Made by a program: the position numbers and the translations under genes. From Gammaproteobacteria bacterium (GTDB taxonomy: Bacteria; Pseudomonadota; Gammaproteobacteria; Steroidobacterales; Steroidobacteraceae): 64,000 nucleotides of DNA. This document shows, in pieces, positions 1 through 9,937 of this stretch (positions within the stretch are counted from its first letter, which is position 1; every line of letters begins with the position of its first letter). The notes under the pieces are model-generated. The model ran no database searches. It was not told the origin of the DNA and was given only the letters and a program-made list of their open reading frames with translations. Location: contig CANIOW010000007.1 in assembly GCA_947469285.1 (NCBI GenBank), positions 1 through 64,000 of the forward strand. Direction: 5' to 3'.

Positions 1-111
1 AATCGAATCAGGCCGCATAGCGCACTGGGCTATAGGCCACCTGCACCTGAGACGACGGTGGTGCGTTTGACGATAGTGAGCAAAATAAGCGAGACTCAGA
101 TCGCTGCGTAA
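1..111 (+). CDS. IS transposase, C-terminal fragment (cut by window edge)
   Basis: Frame 1 reads NRIRPHSALGYRPPAPE and on to a TAA at 109-111. The RPHSALGYRPPAPE signature is the well-known C-terminal end of rve-domain (IS3/IS481-like) transposases, just after the catalytic DDE core. Only 36 residues are visible; the gene continues to the left of the window, so whether the full gene is intact cannot be judged. Confidence 0.72.
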   Translation, partial: NRIRPHSALGYRPPAPETTVVRLTIVSKISETQIAA

Positions 112-174
112 CAGACATCAGAACTGGACCAATTAAAGCAGGTCGGTCAAACTATGCATGCGACCAGAAATTCC

Positions 175-217
175 GTGGACCCAGTTTGGACCCAGCTCAA
201 AATTACTGTGGACCCAG
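175..217. repeat. Subterminal GGACCCAG direct repeats of the IS end
   Basis: GTGGACCCAG occurs at 175-184 and 208-217, and TTTGGACCCAG at 185-195; a shorter CTGGACC lies at 124-130. The copies are in the same orientation. They lie between the transposase stop and tRNA-Pro, which fits transposase-binding sites at the element's terminus. Confidence 0.6.
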
Positions 218-252
218 ATGGTGTGGCGAAGGAAAAATCCCTTTAGAAACAA

Positions 253-329
253 TGGTCGGGATGACAGGATTTGAACCTGCGACACCTACGTCCCGAACGT
301 AGTGCTCTACCAGGCTGAGCTACATCCCG
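253..329 (-). tRNA. tRNA-Pro (anticodon CGG), CCA encoded
   Basis: On the minus strand the sequence folds as a cloverleaf: acceptor CGGGATG pairs with CATCCCG, the D arm contains AGCTCAGCCTGGTAGAGC, the anticodon stem CTACG/CGTAG encloses loop TTCGGGA with anticodon CGG, and the T arm contains GGTTCAAATCC. Discriminator A is at 256 and a genomic CCA at 255-253. It lies 9 bp downstream of the ispB stop on the same strand, so it may be co-transcribed with ispB; no separate promoter was convincing. Confidence 0.97.
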
Positions 330-338
330 ACTGAATGG

Positions 339-1370
339 CTATGTGTTGCGGATAACCGCGAACCGGGCGAGAGCGGCCAGCGCGTCTTTGTAGGGGGACC
401 CGGGGAGACCCTCCAACGCGGCCGAGGCCCGTTGTGCCTCGTCTTCAGCAAGCTGCGCAGTGTAGTCGAGTCCGCCGGTGGATTCAATCGCGGCCGTGAC
501 CTCCGCCAAGTGTTCCCGGCCCCCAAATTCGATGGCCTGGCGGATGATCGCCTGCTGCAGCGGCGTGCCGTGTTGCAGCGCGTAGATGAGCGGCAGTGTC
601 GGTTTGCCTTCGGCCAGATCGTCGCCCAGGTTCTTGCCGCGCTCGGTGGTGTCGCTGCGGTAGTCGAGCGCGTCGTCCACCAGCTGGAAGGCGTTGCCGA
701 GGTGCTTGCCATAAGCCGCCAGCGCGGCGCGCACCGACGGCTTGGATTCGGCCAGCACGGCAGCCACTTCCGCGCCGGCCTCGAACAGGCGCGCGGTCTT
801 GCGGTAGATCACCTCGAAATAGCGCTCCTCCGTCGTCCCGGGGTCGCGCAGATTCATGAGCTGCAGCACCTCGCCGGCGGCGATGGTATTGGTGGCCTCA
901 GCCAGAATAGCCATGATGGGCATGCGGTCGAGCCGCACCATCATCTGGAAGGCGCGGCTGTAGAGGAAGTCGCCTACCAACACGCTGGCGGTGCTGCCGA
1001 AGACCTCGTTGGCAGTATCCCGGCCACGGCGCTGGTGGCTGTCGTCCACCACGTCGTCGTGGAGCAAGGTGGCGGTGTGGATGAACTCGACCAGCGCCGC
1101 GGCGCTGATGTGTTCGGCACCCCGGTAGCCGGCGGCGCGGGCCGCGAGCACCACCAGCAGGGGACGCAGGCGTTTGCCGCCGCCCGCGACGATATACTCG
1201 CCAATACTGCTGACCAGCACCACGTCGGAGGCCAGTTCGGTGCGAATGGTCGCGTCTACCGCCGCCAGGTCGGCCAGGACGGGCGCGCGCAGCGCCGCCA
1301 GCAGGGTGGCGGGGTCGTCGGCGTGGTTTCCCTGCGCCGGTGGGGAGAGGAGGGGTGCCGAGGAGTTCAC
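339..1370 (-). CDS. ispB: Polyprenyl (octaprenyl) diphosphate synthase
   Basis: This trans-prenyltransferase extends farnesyl diphosphate with isopentenyl diphosphate to make the side chain of ubiquinone. The first aspartate-rich motif is DDVVDD and the second is DDALD, and GGGKRLRP and EVLQLMN match IspB closely through the C-terminal FAVIRNT. The GTG at 1370 gives 343 residues against about 323 in E. coli IspB; upstream in-frame ATGs would add a tail not seen in the family and would run into the rplU promoter. The start is therefore an inference. It is divergent from rplU, the standard gammaproteobacterial arrangement. Chain length (C40 or other) cannot be read from sequence. Confidence 0.93.
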   Translation of the reverse strand: MNSSAPLLSPPAQGNHADDPATLLAALRAPVLADLAAVDATIRTELASDVVLVSSIGEYIVAGGGKRLRPLLVVLAARAAGYRGAEHISAAALVEFIHTATLLHDDVVDDSHQRRGRDTANEVFGSTASVLVGDFLYSRAFQMMVRLDRMPIMAILAEATNTIAAGEVLQLMNLRDPGTTEERYFEVIYRKTARLFEAGAEVAAVLAESKPSVRAALAAYGKHLGNAFQLVDDALDYRSDTTERGKNLGDDLAEGKPTLPLIYALQHGTPLQQAIIRQAIEFGGREHLAEVTAAIESTGGLDYTAQLAEDEAQRASAALEGLPGSPYKDALAALARFAVIRNT

Positions 1371-1398
1371 TTTCCCATGGTAACAAGATACGCCGCAT

Positions 1399-1427
1399 TT
1401 GACCCAAGGGCTTGTTCCGATTACCAT
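1399..1427 (+). promoter_or_regulatory. Candidate sigma70 promoter for rplU-rpmA
   Basis: TTGACC at 1399-1404 and TACCAT at 1422-1427 are separated by 17 bp, placing a start near 1434, about 50 nt before rplU. It lies in the ispB/rplU divergent region. The -35 matches five of six consensus bases; the -10 is moderate. Confidence 0.5.
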
Positions 1428-1486
1428 TCCGGGCTCTTTCATGGCGGGGCGCTATCGCCCGGTCGTTTCTACAGGGTTTACACACA

Positions 1487-1798
1487 ATGTTCGCGGTCAT
1501 TAACACGGGCGGTAAGCAGTACCGCGTCAGCGAAGGCACTATTGTGCGCATCGAAAAGCTTGAAGCGGAAGAGGGCTCCACGGTCGAATTCGACCAGGTG
1601 CTACTCGTCGGTTCGGGCGCCGATGTGCAGGTCGGCAAGCCACTCGTCGCGGGCGCCAAGGTTACCGCTACCGTGGAAAAGCACGGCAAGGGCGACAAAG
1701 TGCGCATCGTGAAGTTCCGTCGCCGTAAGCACTACAAGCGCGAAAAGACCCACCGTCAGCACTACACGCTGATCAAAGTCACGGGCATTTCGGCCTAA
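1487..1798 (+). CDS. rplU: 50S ribosomal protein L21
   Basis: L21 binds 23S rRNA in the large subunit. The 103-residue product starts [14 protein letters not shown], exactly as the family does, and ends with the basic [26 protein letters not shown] segment. A longer reading from 1412 adds 25 residues that no L21 has, so the ATG at 1487 was chosen. rpmA follows after 30 bp and obgE after that, the conserved L21-L27-Obg set. Confidence 0.98.
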   Translation: MFAVINTGGKQYRVSEGTIVRIEKLEAEEGSTVEFDQVLLVGSGADVQVGKPLVAGAKVTATVEKHGKGDKVRIVKFRRRKHYKREKTHRQHYTLIKVTGISA

Positions 1799-1828
1799 CT
1801 CATTTTTTTTTGCAGGAAATAACCAGCC

Positions 1829-2092
1829 ATGGCACATAAAAAGGCAGGCGGCAGTACCAAGAACGGCCGCGACTCCCACAGCAAGCGTCTGGGCGTGAAG
1901 AAGTTTGGCGGTGAGCATGTGCTCGCTGGCAACATCCTGATCCGCCAGCGTGGAACTCTTTACAAGGCCGGCCCGAATGTCGGCATTGGCACGGACCACA
2001 CCTTGTTTGCGCTGATCGAGGGCAAGGTGGCGTTCCAGAAGAAGGGCGCCGAACAGCGCACCTTCATCAGCGTGGAACCGCTGGCGGCCTGA
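1829..2092 (+). CDS. rpmA: 50S ribosomal protein L27
   Basis: L27 reaches the peptidyl-transferase centre with its N-terminus. The 87-residue protein begins [16 protein letters not shown], the canonical N-terminus with no cleavable leader, and has the usual length. An AGGA Shine-Dalgarno lies at about 1815. It follows rplU and precedes a hairpin terminator, so rplU-rpmA probably form their own transcript with some read-through into obgE. Confidence 0.98.
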   Translation: MAHKKAGGSTKNGRDSHSKRLGVKKFGGEHVLAGNILIRQRGTLYKAGPNVGIGTDHTLFALIEGKVAFQKKGAEQRTFISVEPLAA

Positions 2093-2137
2093 CGGCCCCT
2101 GCGTTCCGGCGCCCTTGGCCGGGCGGTTCCGCTCTGA

Positions 2138-3235
<1,098 letters not shown>

Positions 3236-3243
3236 CCGACCGC

Positions 3244-3273
3244 AAAAAAAGCCGGCTTGAAGCCGGCTTTTTT
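3244..3273. terminator. Bidirectional terminator between obgE and rpsT
   Basis: A near-perfect palindrome: AAAAAA-GCCGGCT, loop TGA, AGCCGGC-TTTTTT. Each strand presents a GC-rich hairpin followed by a T run, so it can end obgE (plus) and rpsT (minus), which converge here. Confidence 0.92.
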
Positions 3274-3303
3274 CATTCAACGCGGCCCGGTGACGGGCGG
3301 CGC

Positions 3304-3663
3304 TTACTTAGCGGCAGCGGCCTTGGCGGCAGCGGCCTTGGCGGCAGCGGCCTTAGCGGCAGTGCCCTTGGCGGCAGTGACCTTGACGGCAGTGACCTTG
3401 ACGGTAGTGCCCTTGACGCCAGCCGACAGGCGGCTCTTGTAACGCGCGCCGGCGTTCTTGTGGATGATGCCCTTGGTGACCATGCCGTCGATGACGGGCT
3501 GGGCAGCCTTGAGGGCGGCAGCGGCGTCTTCTGGCTTGCCGGCTTCAATGGCCGCACGCACCTTCTTGATGGCGGTGCGCATGCGCGAGCGCTGCGTCAT
3601 GTTCTGGGCCCGGCGCTGGACGGCCTGGCTGGCGCGCTTCTCGGCAGACTTGATATTGGCCAA
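3304..3663 (-). CDS. rpsT: 30S ribosomal protein S20 with lysine-pentapeptide tail
   Basis: S20 is a primary 16S rRNA-binding protein. Residues 1-84 ([16 protein letters not shown]... to SRLSAGVK) align with ordinary 86-88 residue S20. The remaining 35 residues are seven tandem pentapeptides ending in Lys: [20 protein letters not shown] and three AAAAK. The start codon is TTG at 3663, with GGAG six bases upstream; E. coli rpsT also starts with UUG, which is part of its known weak, autoregulated initiation. It is divergent from murJ and ends at a bidirectional terminator. Confidence 0.96.
   Translation of the reverse strand: MANIKSAEKRASQAVQRRAQNMTQRSRMRTAIKKVRAAIEAGKPEDAAAALKAAQPVIDGMVTKGIIHKNAGARYKSRLSAGVKGTTVKVTAVKVTAAKGTAAKAAAAKAAAAKAAAAK
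3307..3411 (-). repeat. rpsT: Seven 15-bp tandem repeats coding the S20 tail
   Basis: Units of 15 bp (plus-strand form CTTGGCGGCAGCGGC) repeat from 3307 to 3411. The three copies nearest the stop are almost identical; those nearer the S20 core have diverged to give VTAVK and GTTVK. Because the unit is five codons, gain or loss of copies stays in frame. Confidence 0.9.
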
Positions 3664-3720
3664 AGGAGACTCCGCAAAAAAACTGTGGCTGGACGAAAGA
3701 ATCGAGATTCAGAGCCGCGT

Positions 3721-3749
3721 ATGGTGCAGCGCGGCCCTGTTTTTGTCAA
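3721..3749 (-). promoter_or_regulatory. Candidate rpsT promoter
   Basis: On the minus strand a perfect TTGACA (3749-3744) is followed after 17 bp by CACCAT (3726-3721), a weak -10. Transcription would start near 3714, leaving a leader of about 50 nt before the TTG start of rpsT. Confidence 0.45.
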
Positions 3750-3804
3750 CGTTGTCGGGTGGTTGCGGCCCCGAGGGGGCGGTAGGCTGTAGACTGCCGC
3801 CCCA

Positions 3805-5379
3805 ATGAGTGTACTGCGCAATACTTCCGTCGTTGGCGCCATGACCTTTCTGTCCCGTTTGTCGGGGATGGTGCGCGACCAGGTGTATTCGGTCATGTTT
3901 GGTGCCGGCCCGCTCATGGATGCCTTTTTGGTGGCGTTCAAGATCCCCAATTTCCTGCGCCGTATTACCGGTGAGGGGGCCTTCAGCCAGGCGTTCGTGC
4001 CGATCGTGGCCGAGTATCGGCAGAAGAACACCGCGGAAGAGCAGCGCGAACTGATCGCCGGCGTCATGGGTACGTTTGGCGTGGTGCTGGCGGCGATGAC
4101 TGCCGTGGGCGTGATTGCGGCGCCGCTGGTGATCTTGCTGTTCGCGCCGGGGTTCGACCCGGGTGGCGACCGGCATGCGCTCGCCGAATCGATGCTGCGC
4201 TGGACCTTCCCCTACATCTTCTTCATCTCGTTGACGGCGCTCGCCGGTGGCGTGGTGAATAGCTATGGACGTTTTGGTGCTGCGGCGTTTAATCCGGTGC
4301 TGCTGAACTTGGTGATGATTGTCGCGGCCGCCTTTGTCGCCCCACGTTGCGCGCAGCCGGGGCTGGCGCTGGCGGGAGGCGTGTTCGTTGCCGGTGGAGT
4401 GCAGTTGGCCATGCAGCTGTGGGGGCTTAAGCGCGCGGGTCTGCTGCGCCGGCCGCAGTTCACGCTGGTGCATGAGGGCGTGCGGCGGGTAGGTAAATTG
4501 ATGTTACCCGGCATTTTCGGTAGCTCGGTGGCCCAGATCAGCCTACTGCTCGACACTTGGATCGCCTCGTTTTTGGCCACCGGCAGCATTGCCTGGATGT
4601 ACTACGCCGACCGGTTAGTCGAGTTTCCGATGGGCGTGTTCTCCATCGCGCTCGCCACGGTCATCCTGCCGGGCTTGTCCGCACACCATGCGGCGGCGTC
4701 GCCGGAGCGCTTCAACACCATGCTCGACTGGGCGCTGCGCATGGTGTTCCTGGTCACGGTACCTGCGGCCGTGGCGCTGTTTACCCTGGCCGGGCCGTTG
4801 TGCGCCACCATTTATGGCTATGGCAAATTCCATACCAACGACGTCACCATGGCTTCGTATGCCTTGATGACCTATTCGTTGGGTCTGTTGGCCTTCAGTT
4901 TGGTCAAAGTGCTTGCGCCGGGGTATTTCGCGCGGCAGGACACCCGTACGCCCGTGCGGGTTGGCATGATCTCCCTCGGCGTGAATATTGGATTCAACTT
5001 GCTGGTGGTGGCGCCTGCCGCCTATGCAGGCCTGCCAGCGCCGCATGCCATGCTGGCGTTTTCCACCGGTCTTGGTGCGACCGTGAATGCCTTCTTGCTG
5101 TGGCGCGGTCTGCGCAAGCAAGGCGTGTACCAGCCGGAAATGGCGCGCTGGCGCCGGCTGGTGGTGCAATTATTATTGGCCAACGTCGCCATGGGCGCAT
5201 TCCTGTGGTGGTTCGGTGGCGACTGGGCCGCATGGACCACTTGGTCCTGGTCGGCGCGGGTGCTGCGGCTCGGCTTGTGCGTGGTGGGTGGCTTGGCTAT
5301 CTATGCGGCAGTGCTGTTGGCCACCGGCCTGCGTCCGGCGCACCTGCGGTTGCCGGTGGCGCAGCCGGCCGGTACTTAA
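3805..5379 (+). CDS. murJ: Lipid II flippase MurJ
   Basis: MurJ moves lipid II across the inner membrane for peptidoglycan synthesis (MOP/MviN family). The 524-residue protein has the hallmark N-terminus NTSVVGAMTFLSRLSGMVRD, the FGAGPLMDAFLVAFKIPNFLRR stretch and the EGAFSQAFVPI motif, then many hydrophobic helices. The length matches the family. No strong Shine-Dalgarno precedes the ATG. murJ-ribF is the order seen in Pseudomonas and relatives, downstream of divergent rpsT. Confidence 0.97.
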   Translation: MSVLRNTSVVGAMTFLSRLSGMVRDQVYSVMFGAGPLMDAFLVAFKIPNFLRRITGEGAFSQAFVPIVAEYRQKNTAEEQRELIAGVMGTFGVVLAAMTAVGVIAAPLVILLFAPGFDPGGDRHALAESMLRWTFPYIFFISLTALAGGVVNSYGRFGAAAFNPVLLNLVMIVAAAFVAPRCAQPGLALAGGVFVAGGVQLAMQLWGLKRAGLLRRPQFTLVHEGVRRVGKLMLPGIFGSSVAQISLLLDTWIASFLATGSIAWMYYADRLVEFPMGVFSIALATVILPGLSAHHAAASPERFNTMLDWALRMVFLVTVPAAVALFTLAGPLCATIYGYGKFHTNDVTMASYALMTYSLGLLAFSLVKVLAPGYFARQDTRTPVRVGMISLGVNIGFNLLVVAPAAYAGLPAPHAMLAFSTGLGATVNAFLLWRGLRKQGVYQPEMARWRRLVVQLLLANVAMGAFLWWFGGDWAAWTTWSWSARVLRLGLCVVGGLAIYAAVLLATGLRPAHLRLPVAQPAGT

Positions 5380-5441
5380 ACCGGGGCATTAGGTCCTCAG
5401 CGGTGCCGGCCGTGCGCCCCAAGGGCAGGTACACTAGCGCA

Positions 5442-6386
5442 ATGGAAATCCTGCGCGGCCCCACGGGACTGACGCCCGTTAAGGGCACGTCGGTGGTGGC
5501 CATTGGCAACTTCGATGGGGTGCATCTGGGCCACCAGGCTTTGTTGCGCGCCACGCTTGCAGCTGTGGCTGGCGGCGGCGGTGTGCCCACGGTGCTCACC
5601 TTCGAGCCCCACCCGCGCGAGGTGTTGCCACCAGCCGTGGCCGGCGTGCCGGTGCCAGCACGCCTGCAACGCTTTCGCGAAAAGGTCGAGGTGCTGGCTC
5701 AGTGCGGGGTGCAGCGGCTGGTGGTGGCACGTTTCAACGACCACCTACGGCAGTTAGCCGCCGAAGATTTCATTCGTTGCATGCTGGTGGAGCGCCTGCA
5801 CACACGGCACGTGGTGGTGGGGTCGGGGTTTCGTTTTGGGCATCGTGGGCTGGGTTCGGCGGTCACCCTGGAGCGCGAAGGCATCGCCGGTGGTTTCACC
5901 ACGCAGACCGTGCCGCTGGTAGAAACAGCAGGTGAGACGGTGTCGAGCACGGCGGTGCGCGAAGCGCTCGACGCCGGCGATCTAGCGCGTGCCACGCGAC
6001 TGCTGGGCCGGCCATATGCGGTGTCGGGTCGGGTGGAGCGCGGTAAACAACTGGGGCGCACGTTGGGCTACCCGACGCTGAATCTGCGCTTGCAGCGTCG
6101 CCGTGTGCCCTTGGCCGGTATTCTCGCCGTACGGGTGACGGGCGGCGGACTACAGCGCTGGCCCGCAGTGGCCTCGCTGGGTACACGGCCCACCGTGGAT
6201 GTGGACGGCGAGGTATTGCTCGAGGTGCACCTATTCGACTGGCAGGGTGACCTGTACGGTGCGCGGGTGACGGTGGAATTTGTGGCCTGGCAGCGTGCCG
6301 AGCAACGTTTCGACAGTTTGCCGGCACTGGTGGTGCAGATGAATGCCGATGCGCGCGAAGCCCGCCAATGGTTGGCGCAAGCCTGA
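5442..6386 (+). CDS. ribF: Bifunctional riboflavin kinase / FAD synthetase
   Basis: RibF phosphorylates riboflavin to FMN and adenylates it to FAD. The 314-residue protein has the N-terminal nucleotidyltransferase domain with VAIGNFDGVHLGHQ and the FRFGHRGLG segment, and a C-terminal flavokinase domain (GKQLGRTLGYPTLNL). The open frame extends far upstream but that part overlaps murJ out of frame; ATG 5442 (MEILRGPTGL) is the family start. It sits 62 bp after murJ and about 100 bp before ileS. Confidence 0.96.
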   Translation: MEILRGPTGLTPVKGTSVVAIGNFDGVHLGHQALLRATLAAVAGGGGVPTVLTFEPHPREVLPPAVAGVPVPARLQRFREKVEVLAQCGVQRLVVARFNDHLRQLAAEDFIRCMLVERLHTRHVVVGSGFRFGHRGLGSAVTLEREGIAGGFTTQTVPLVETAGETVSSTAVREALDAGDLARATRLLGRPYAVSGRVERGKQLGRTLGYPTLNLRLQRRRVPLAGILAVRVTGGGLQRWPAVASLGTRPTVDVDGEVLLEVHLFDWQGDLYGARVTVEFVAWQRAEQRFDSLPALVVQMNADAREARQWLAQA

Positions 6387-6488
6387 GGTTGGGCTGAAAC
6401 CGTCTGCAGTAGGCAGGCGACAGTCTTGAGTTAAGCCTTTTTCGGCCACCCGCCCTCGGGTCGCCAGTGTGTTACGAGGACGAATGAC

Positions 6489-9374
6489 GTGGATTACAAG
6501 ACGACAGTAAATCTTCCGCAGACGGACTTCCCGATGAAGGCCGACTTGGCCAATCGCGAGCCGGGCATGCTGCAGTGGTGGGCGGAGCAGGGGATCTACG
6601 CCAAGCTACGTGCGCTGTCGAAGGCTGAGGGTCGCCCATCGTTCGTGCTGATGGACGGGCCGCCGTATGCCAATGGCACGATCCACATTGGCCATGCCGT
6701 GAACAAGGTGCTCAAGGACATCATCGTCAAATCGCGCTCGCTGGATGGCTTTGATGCGCCTTATATTCCCGGCTGGGATTGCCACGGTCTGCCGATCGAA
6801 CATCAGGTGGAGAAGACCCACGGCCGGGTGGGTCACAAGCTAGATGCCAAAGCGTTTCGTGCCGCCTGCCGCGACTACGCCGCCAAACAGGTGGCCGGCC
6901 AGAGTCTCGACTTCCAGCGACTGGGCGTGATGGGTGACTGGGGCAACCCTTACCTGACCATGGCGCCAGGCTTCGAAGCCGCGCAGCTGCGCGCCTTTGG
7001 TCAAATCCTTGCCAATGGCCACGTGGTGAAAGGCTTCAAGCCGGTGCATTGGTGTCTCGACTGCCGCAGCTCATTGGCAGAAGCGGAAGTGGAATACGAA
7101 GACCGCACCAGTCCGTCTATCGACGTGTTGTATCGCGTAGTCGATACAGTGGACTTGGCGCAGCGCTTTTCCATGGACGTTGCAGCTAATAGCCGCCTGC
7201 TGCGTGGCAACGAGCTGGCCGGCGGCGCCAATGTAGTCATTTGGACCACCACGCCATGGACATTGCCAGCCAGTCAAGCGGTGACACTCGGCGCCGAGTT
7301 CGACTACGTGCTGGCGCGTTTAGCGGATGACACGTTAGTGGTGGTGGCTGAAGCGCTGTTGTCGGCCGTGGCTGGGCGCGCTGCGGCGACGGCCACGGGG
7401 ATGGCGCCCACCGTGTTAGCGCATGCCACTGGCGCACAGTTAGAGGGCTTGCAGCTGCAGCACCCGTTCCTCGAGCGGGTGCTGCCCGTCATAGTCGGCG
7501 AGCACGTAACGCTCGATGCTGGCACTGGCTGTGTACACACCGCGCCGGGACATGGCATGGAAGACTTCCAGGTGGGCCAGAAATACGGCTTGCCGGTAGA
7601 TAACCCGGTGGCAGGGGACGGCCGTTTTGTGGAAGGCACGCTGTATGTGGCGGGGCAGAAAGTGTTTGATGCCAACATGCCGCTGGTCGAGCTGCTGCGC
7701 GAACGCGGTCGTCTGCTGGCCCATGCGCCTTACCAGCACAGCTATCCGCATTGCTGGCGCCATAAGACGCCGTTGATTTTTCGAGCGACGCCGCAGTGGT
7801 TCATCAGCATGGACAAAGCTGGCCTGCGGACTGCCGCGCTGGCGGGCATCCAAACCGTGGAGTGGACGCCGGGTTGGGGGCAGGCGCGCATTAACGCCAT
7901 GATTGAAAACCGCCCTGACTGGTGTGTGTCGCGGCAACGGACCTGGGGCGTGCCTATTCCCCTGTTCACGCACCGCATCAGTGGTGCATTGCACCCACGC
8001 AGCCAAGAGCTCATTGCGTTGGTGGCAGACCGCGTGGAACAGCACGGTATCGATGCTTGGTTTGACCTGGACCCAGCGGAGTTGCTGGGAGCCGAGGCTG
8101 CCGATTACGACCAGGCCCGTGACGTGATGGATGTGTGGATGGATAGCGGCGTGGTGCACCACTGCGTGCCGCACCTGTTCGCCGGCATGCCAGACGTGGC
8201 TGACTTGTACCTTGAAGGCTCCGACCAGCACCGTGGCTGGTTTCATTCTTCGCTGTTGACGTCGGTGGCTATGCACGGGCGACCCCCTTATCGCGGGGTG
8301 CTCACGCACGGCTTCGTGGTCGATGACAAGGGCCGCAAGATGTCCAAGAGCCTTGGCAACGTGGTGCTCCCGCAGAAAGTGGTGGGAACGCTCGGGGCGG
8401 ATGTGCTGCGGCTGTGGGTAGCTGCCACCGACTACACCAACGAAATGGGCGCCTCGGACCAGATTCTCACGCGCACCGCCGACTCGTACCGCCGCATCCG
8501 CAATACCGTGCGTTTTCTGCTCGGTAATCTCGCCGGCTTTAATCCGGCCACGGACTGCGTGCCGGTGCAGGAGCTGGTGGCTATCGACCGCTGGGCACTG
8601 GCCCGCACGGTCACTTTGCAAAGCGAAGTGCTGGCGGCCTATCGCGCCTACGAATTCCACCAGATCTATCAGAAGCTGCATAACTTCTGCGTGGTGGACC
8701 TGAGCGCCTTCTGGCTCGACATCATCAAGGACCGGCTGTACACCACACCCGCAGGGAGTCTGGCACGCCGTTCTGCGCAGACGGTGATGTATCACCTGCT
8801 GGAAGCGATGGTGCGCTGGTTAGCGCCCATCTTGAGCTTCACGGCGGAAGAGATCTGGAAAGCCCTGCCGTTGCCCGCGACCGGCGAGACCCGCGCCCAA
8901 AGCGTGTTGCTGTCCCGTTGGCATGCTTTGCCCGAGGTATTGCCGGTGGCGGCGGACACCACGGACTGGAATGCGGTGATCGCCCTCAAGGGAGCAGTAT
9001 CTGGACAGATTGAGATGCTGCGCGCTGCGGGGCAGGTGGGCTCGGGGCTGGAGGCAGAAGTCGACCTGTACCTCGACGCCGCGCACCACAGGCAGTTGGG
9101 CGGCCTTGGAGGCAGCGGTGACGAATTACGTTTTGTACTCGGCACCAGTGCTGCGCGCCTGCATCCGCTGGCCGCGCGTCCCGCAGCAGCCATGGCGGCG
9201 AAAGACTTTGCAGCGGAGTGCGTGTTCGTGGCCGTGCAGGCCAGCACGGCGCAGAAGTGCGTGCGCTGCTGGCACCGGCGTGCCGATGTTGGTCAGCACG
9301 CGGAGCACCCGGAAATATGCGCGCGCTGCGTGGGTAATGTGGCAGGGGCGGCTGAGACGAGGGCCTATGCATGA
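6489..9374 (+). CDS. ileS: Isoleucyl-tRNA synthetase
   Basis: Class I synthetase charging tRNA-Ile, with a CP1 editing domain. The 961-residue product (E. coli 938) starts at a GTG with GAGGA eight bases upstream; [17 protein letters not shown] matches E. coli SDYKSTLNLPETGFPM. The HIGH motif is HIGH in [10 protein letters not shown], and KMSKS is [10 protein letters not shown]. The C-terminus has the zinc site CVRC...CARC. It overlaps lspA by ATGA. Confidence 0.98.
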   Translation: MDYKTTVNLPQTDFPMKADLANREPGMLQWWAEQGIYAKLRALSKAEGRPSFVLMDGPPYANGTIHIGHAVNKVLKDIIVKSRSLDGFDAPYIPGWDCHGLPIEHQVEKTHGRVGHKLDAKAFRAACRDYAAKQVAGQSLDFQRLGVMGDWGNPYLTMAPGFEAAQLRAFGQILANGHVVKGFKPVHWCLDCRSSLAEAEVEYEDRTSPSIDVLYRVVDTVDLAQRFSMDVAANSRLLRGNELAGGANVVIWTTTPWTLPASQAVTLGAEFDYVLARLADDTLVVVAEALLSAVAGRAAATATGMAPTVLAHATGAQLEGLQLQHPFLERVLPVIVGEHVTLDAGTGCVHTAPGHGMEDFQVGQKYGLPVDNPVAGDGRFVEGTLYVAGQKVFDANMPLVELLRERGRLLAHAPYQHSYPHCWRHKTPLIFRATPQWFISMDKAGLRTAALAGIQTVEWTPGWGQARINAMIENRPDWCVSRQRTWGVPIPLFTHRISGALHPRSQELIALVADRVEQHGIDAWFDLDPAELLGAEAADYDQARDVMDVWMDSGVVHHCVPHLFAGMPDVADLYLEGSDQHRGWFHSSLLTSVAMHGRPPYRGVLTHGFVVDDKGRKMSKSLGNVVLPQKVVGTLGADVLRLWVAATDYTNEMGASDQILTRTADSYRRIRNTVRFLLGNLAGFNPATDCVPVQELVAIDRWALARTVTLQSEVLAAYRAYEFHQIYQKLHNFCVVDLSAFWLDIIKDRLYTTPAGSLARRSAQTVMYHLLEAMVRWLAPILSFTAEEIWKALPLPATGETRAQSVLLSRWHALPEVLPVAADTTDWNAVIALKGAVSGQIEMLRAAGQVGSGLEAEVDLYLDAAHHRQLGGLGGSGDELRFVLGTSAARLHPLAARPAAAMAAKDFAAECVFVAVQASTAQKCVRCWHRRADVGQHAEHPEICARCVGNVAGAAETRAYA

Positions 9375-9937
9375 GCACTGATAAACCTGATTCGCTACTC
9401 AGTGAGGCCTTGGCCCACCCAGTGGAGACTGTGCGTCGCCAGTTGATGTCCGGGGCCACGGCGCTACCTTTGCTATGGCTGTCACTGTTTATTATTTTGG
9501 TGGATCAGGCCACCAAACTGTGGGTAGTGGCAGTGTTCCAGTTGTACGAACGCCTGACCTTGTTGCCCATTCTCGAGTTCACCCGTCTGCACAACACGGG
9601 CGCTGCCTTTAGTTTTCTGGCAGAGGAGGATGGCTGGCAGCGCTGGTTTTTTGTGGTCCTTGCGGCCATTGTCAGCATCGGCATTACTGGTTGGCTGCGC
9701 AAGCTCGACCCGCGTCAGCAGCCACTGTTGTGTCTGGGTCTAGCCTGCATTCTGGGCGGCGCTTTGGGCAATGTCATCGACCGCTTGCTGCATGGTCACG
9801 TGGTGGACTTCATTCATTTTCATTGGGGTGAGCGCTGGTGGTTCCCGGCATTTAATGTCGCTGATATCAGCATCACCGCCGGGGCAGGTCTGTTGATGCT
9901 CGACGCCTTTATTGAGCCTGGTCGAAAAACCAAATGA
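9371..9937 (+). CDS. lspA: Signal peptidase II (prolipoprotein)
   Basis: LspA cleaves the signal peptide of diacylglyceryl-prolipoproteins in the inner membrane. The 188-residue protein has four hydrophobic segments, the NTGAAFS box, and the catalytic aspartates in GNVIDR and FNVADI. The first 25 residues before the first helix are longer than in E. coli. It overlaps ileS and ispH by ATGA at each end, so the three are translationally coupled. fkpB, usually between lspA and ispH, is absent. Confidence 0.97.
   Translation: MSTDKPDSLLSEALAHPVETVRRQLMSGATALPLLWLSLFIILVDQATKLWVVAVFQLYERLTLLPILEFTRLHNTGAAFSFLAEEDGWQRWFFVVLAAIVSIGITGWLRKLDPRQQPLLCLGLACILGGALGNVIDRLLHGHVVDFIHFHWGERWWFPAFNVADISITAGAGLLMLDAFIEPGRKTK

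Larger units (their letters stand above)
1..217 (+). mobile_element. Right-hand end of an insertion sequence (rve-type transposase family)
   Basis: The window opens inside the last 36 codons of a DDE (rve/integrase core) transposase, followed by about 100 bp of low-coding sequence that ends in three copies of a (GT)GGACCCAG motif at 175-184, 185-195 and 208-217. Repeated subterminal motifs of this kind are typical transposase-binding ends of IS21/IS481/IS3-like elements. The element would therefore end close to 217, 35 bp before the encoded CCA of tRNA-Pro. The left end and any target duplication lie outside the window, so family and boundary are inferred. Confidence 0.6.

Noticed and set aside
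432-1712. Long plus-strand open frame opposite ispB and across rplU
   Set aside because: It is a shadow of ispB (antisense) in GC-rich DNA and runs out of frame through rplU; no domain recognised.
4557-5441. Upstream extension of the ribF frame
   Set aside because: It overlaps murJ out of frame and resembles no protein; RibF begins at 5442.
7440-8795. 451-codon minus-strand open frame inside ileS
   Set aside because: Antisense to conserved ileS sequence; composition is His/Gln/Arg-rich as expected for a GC-rich shadow frame.
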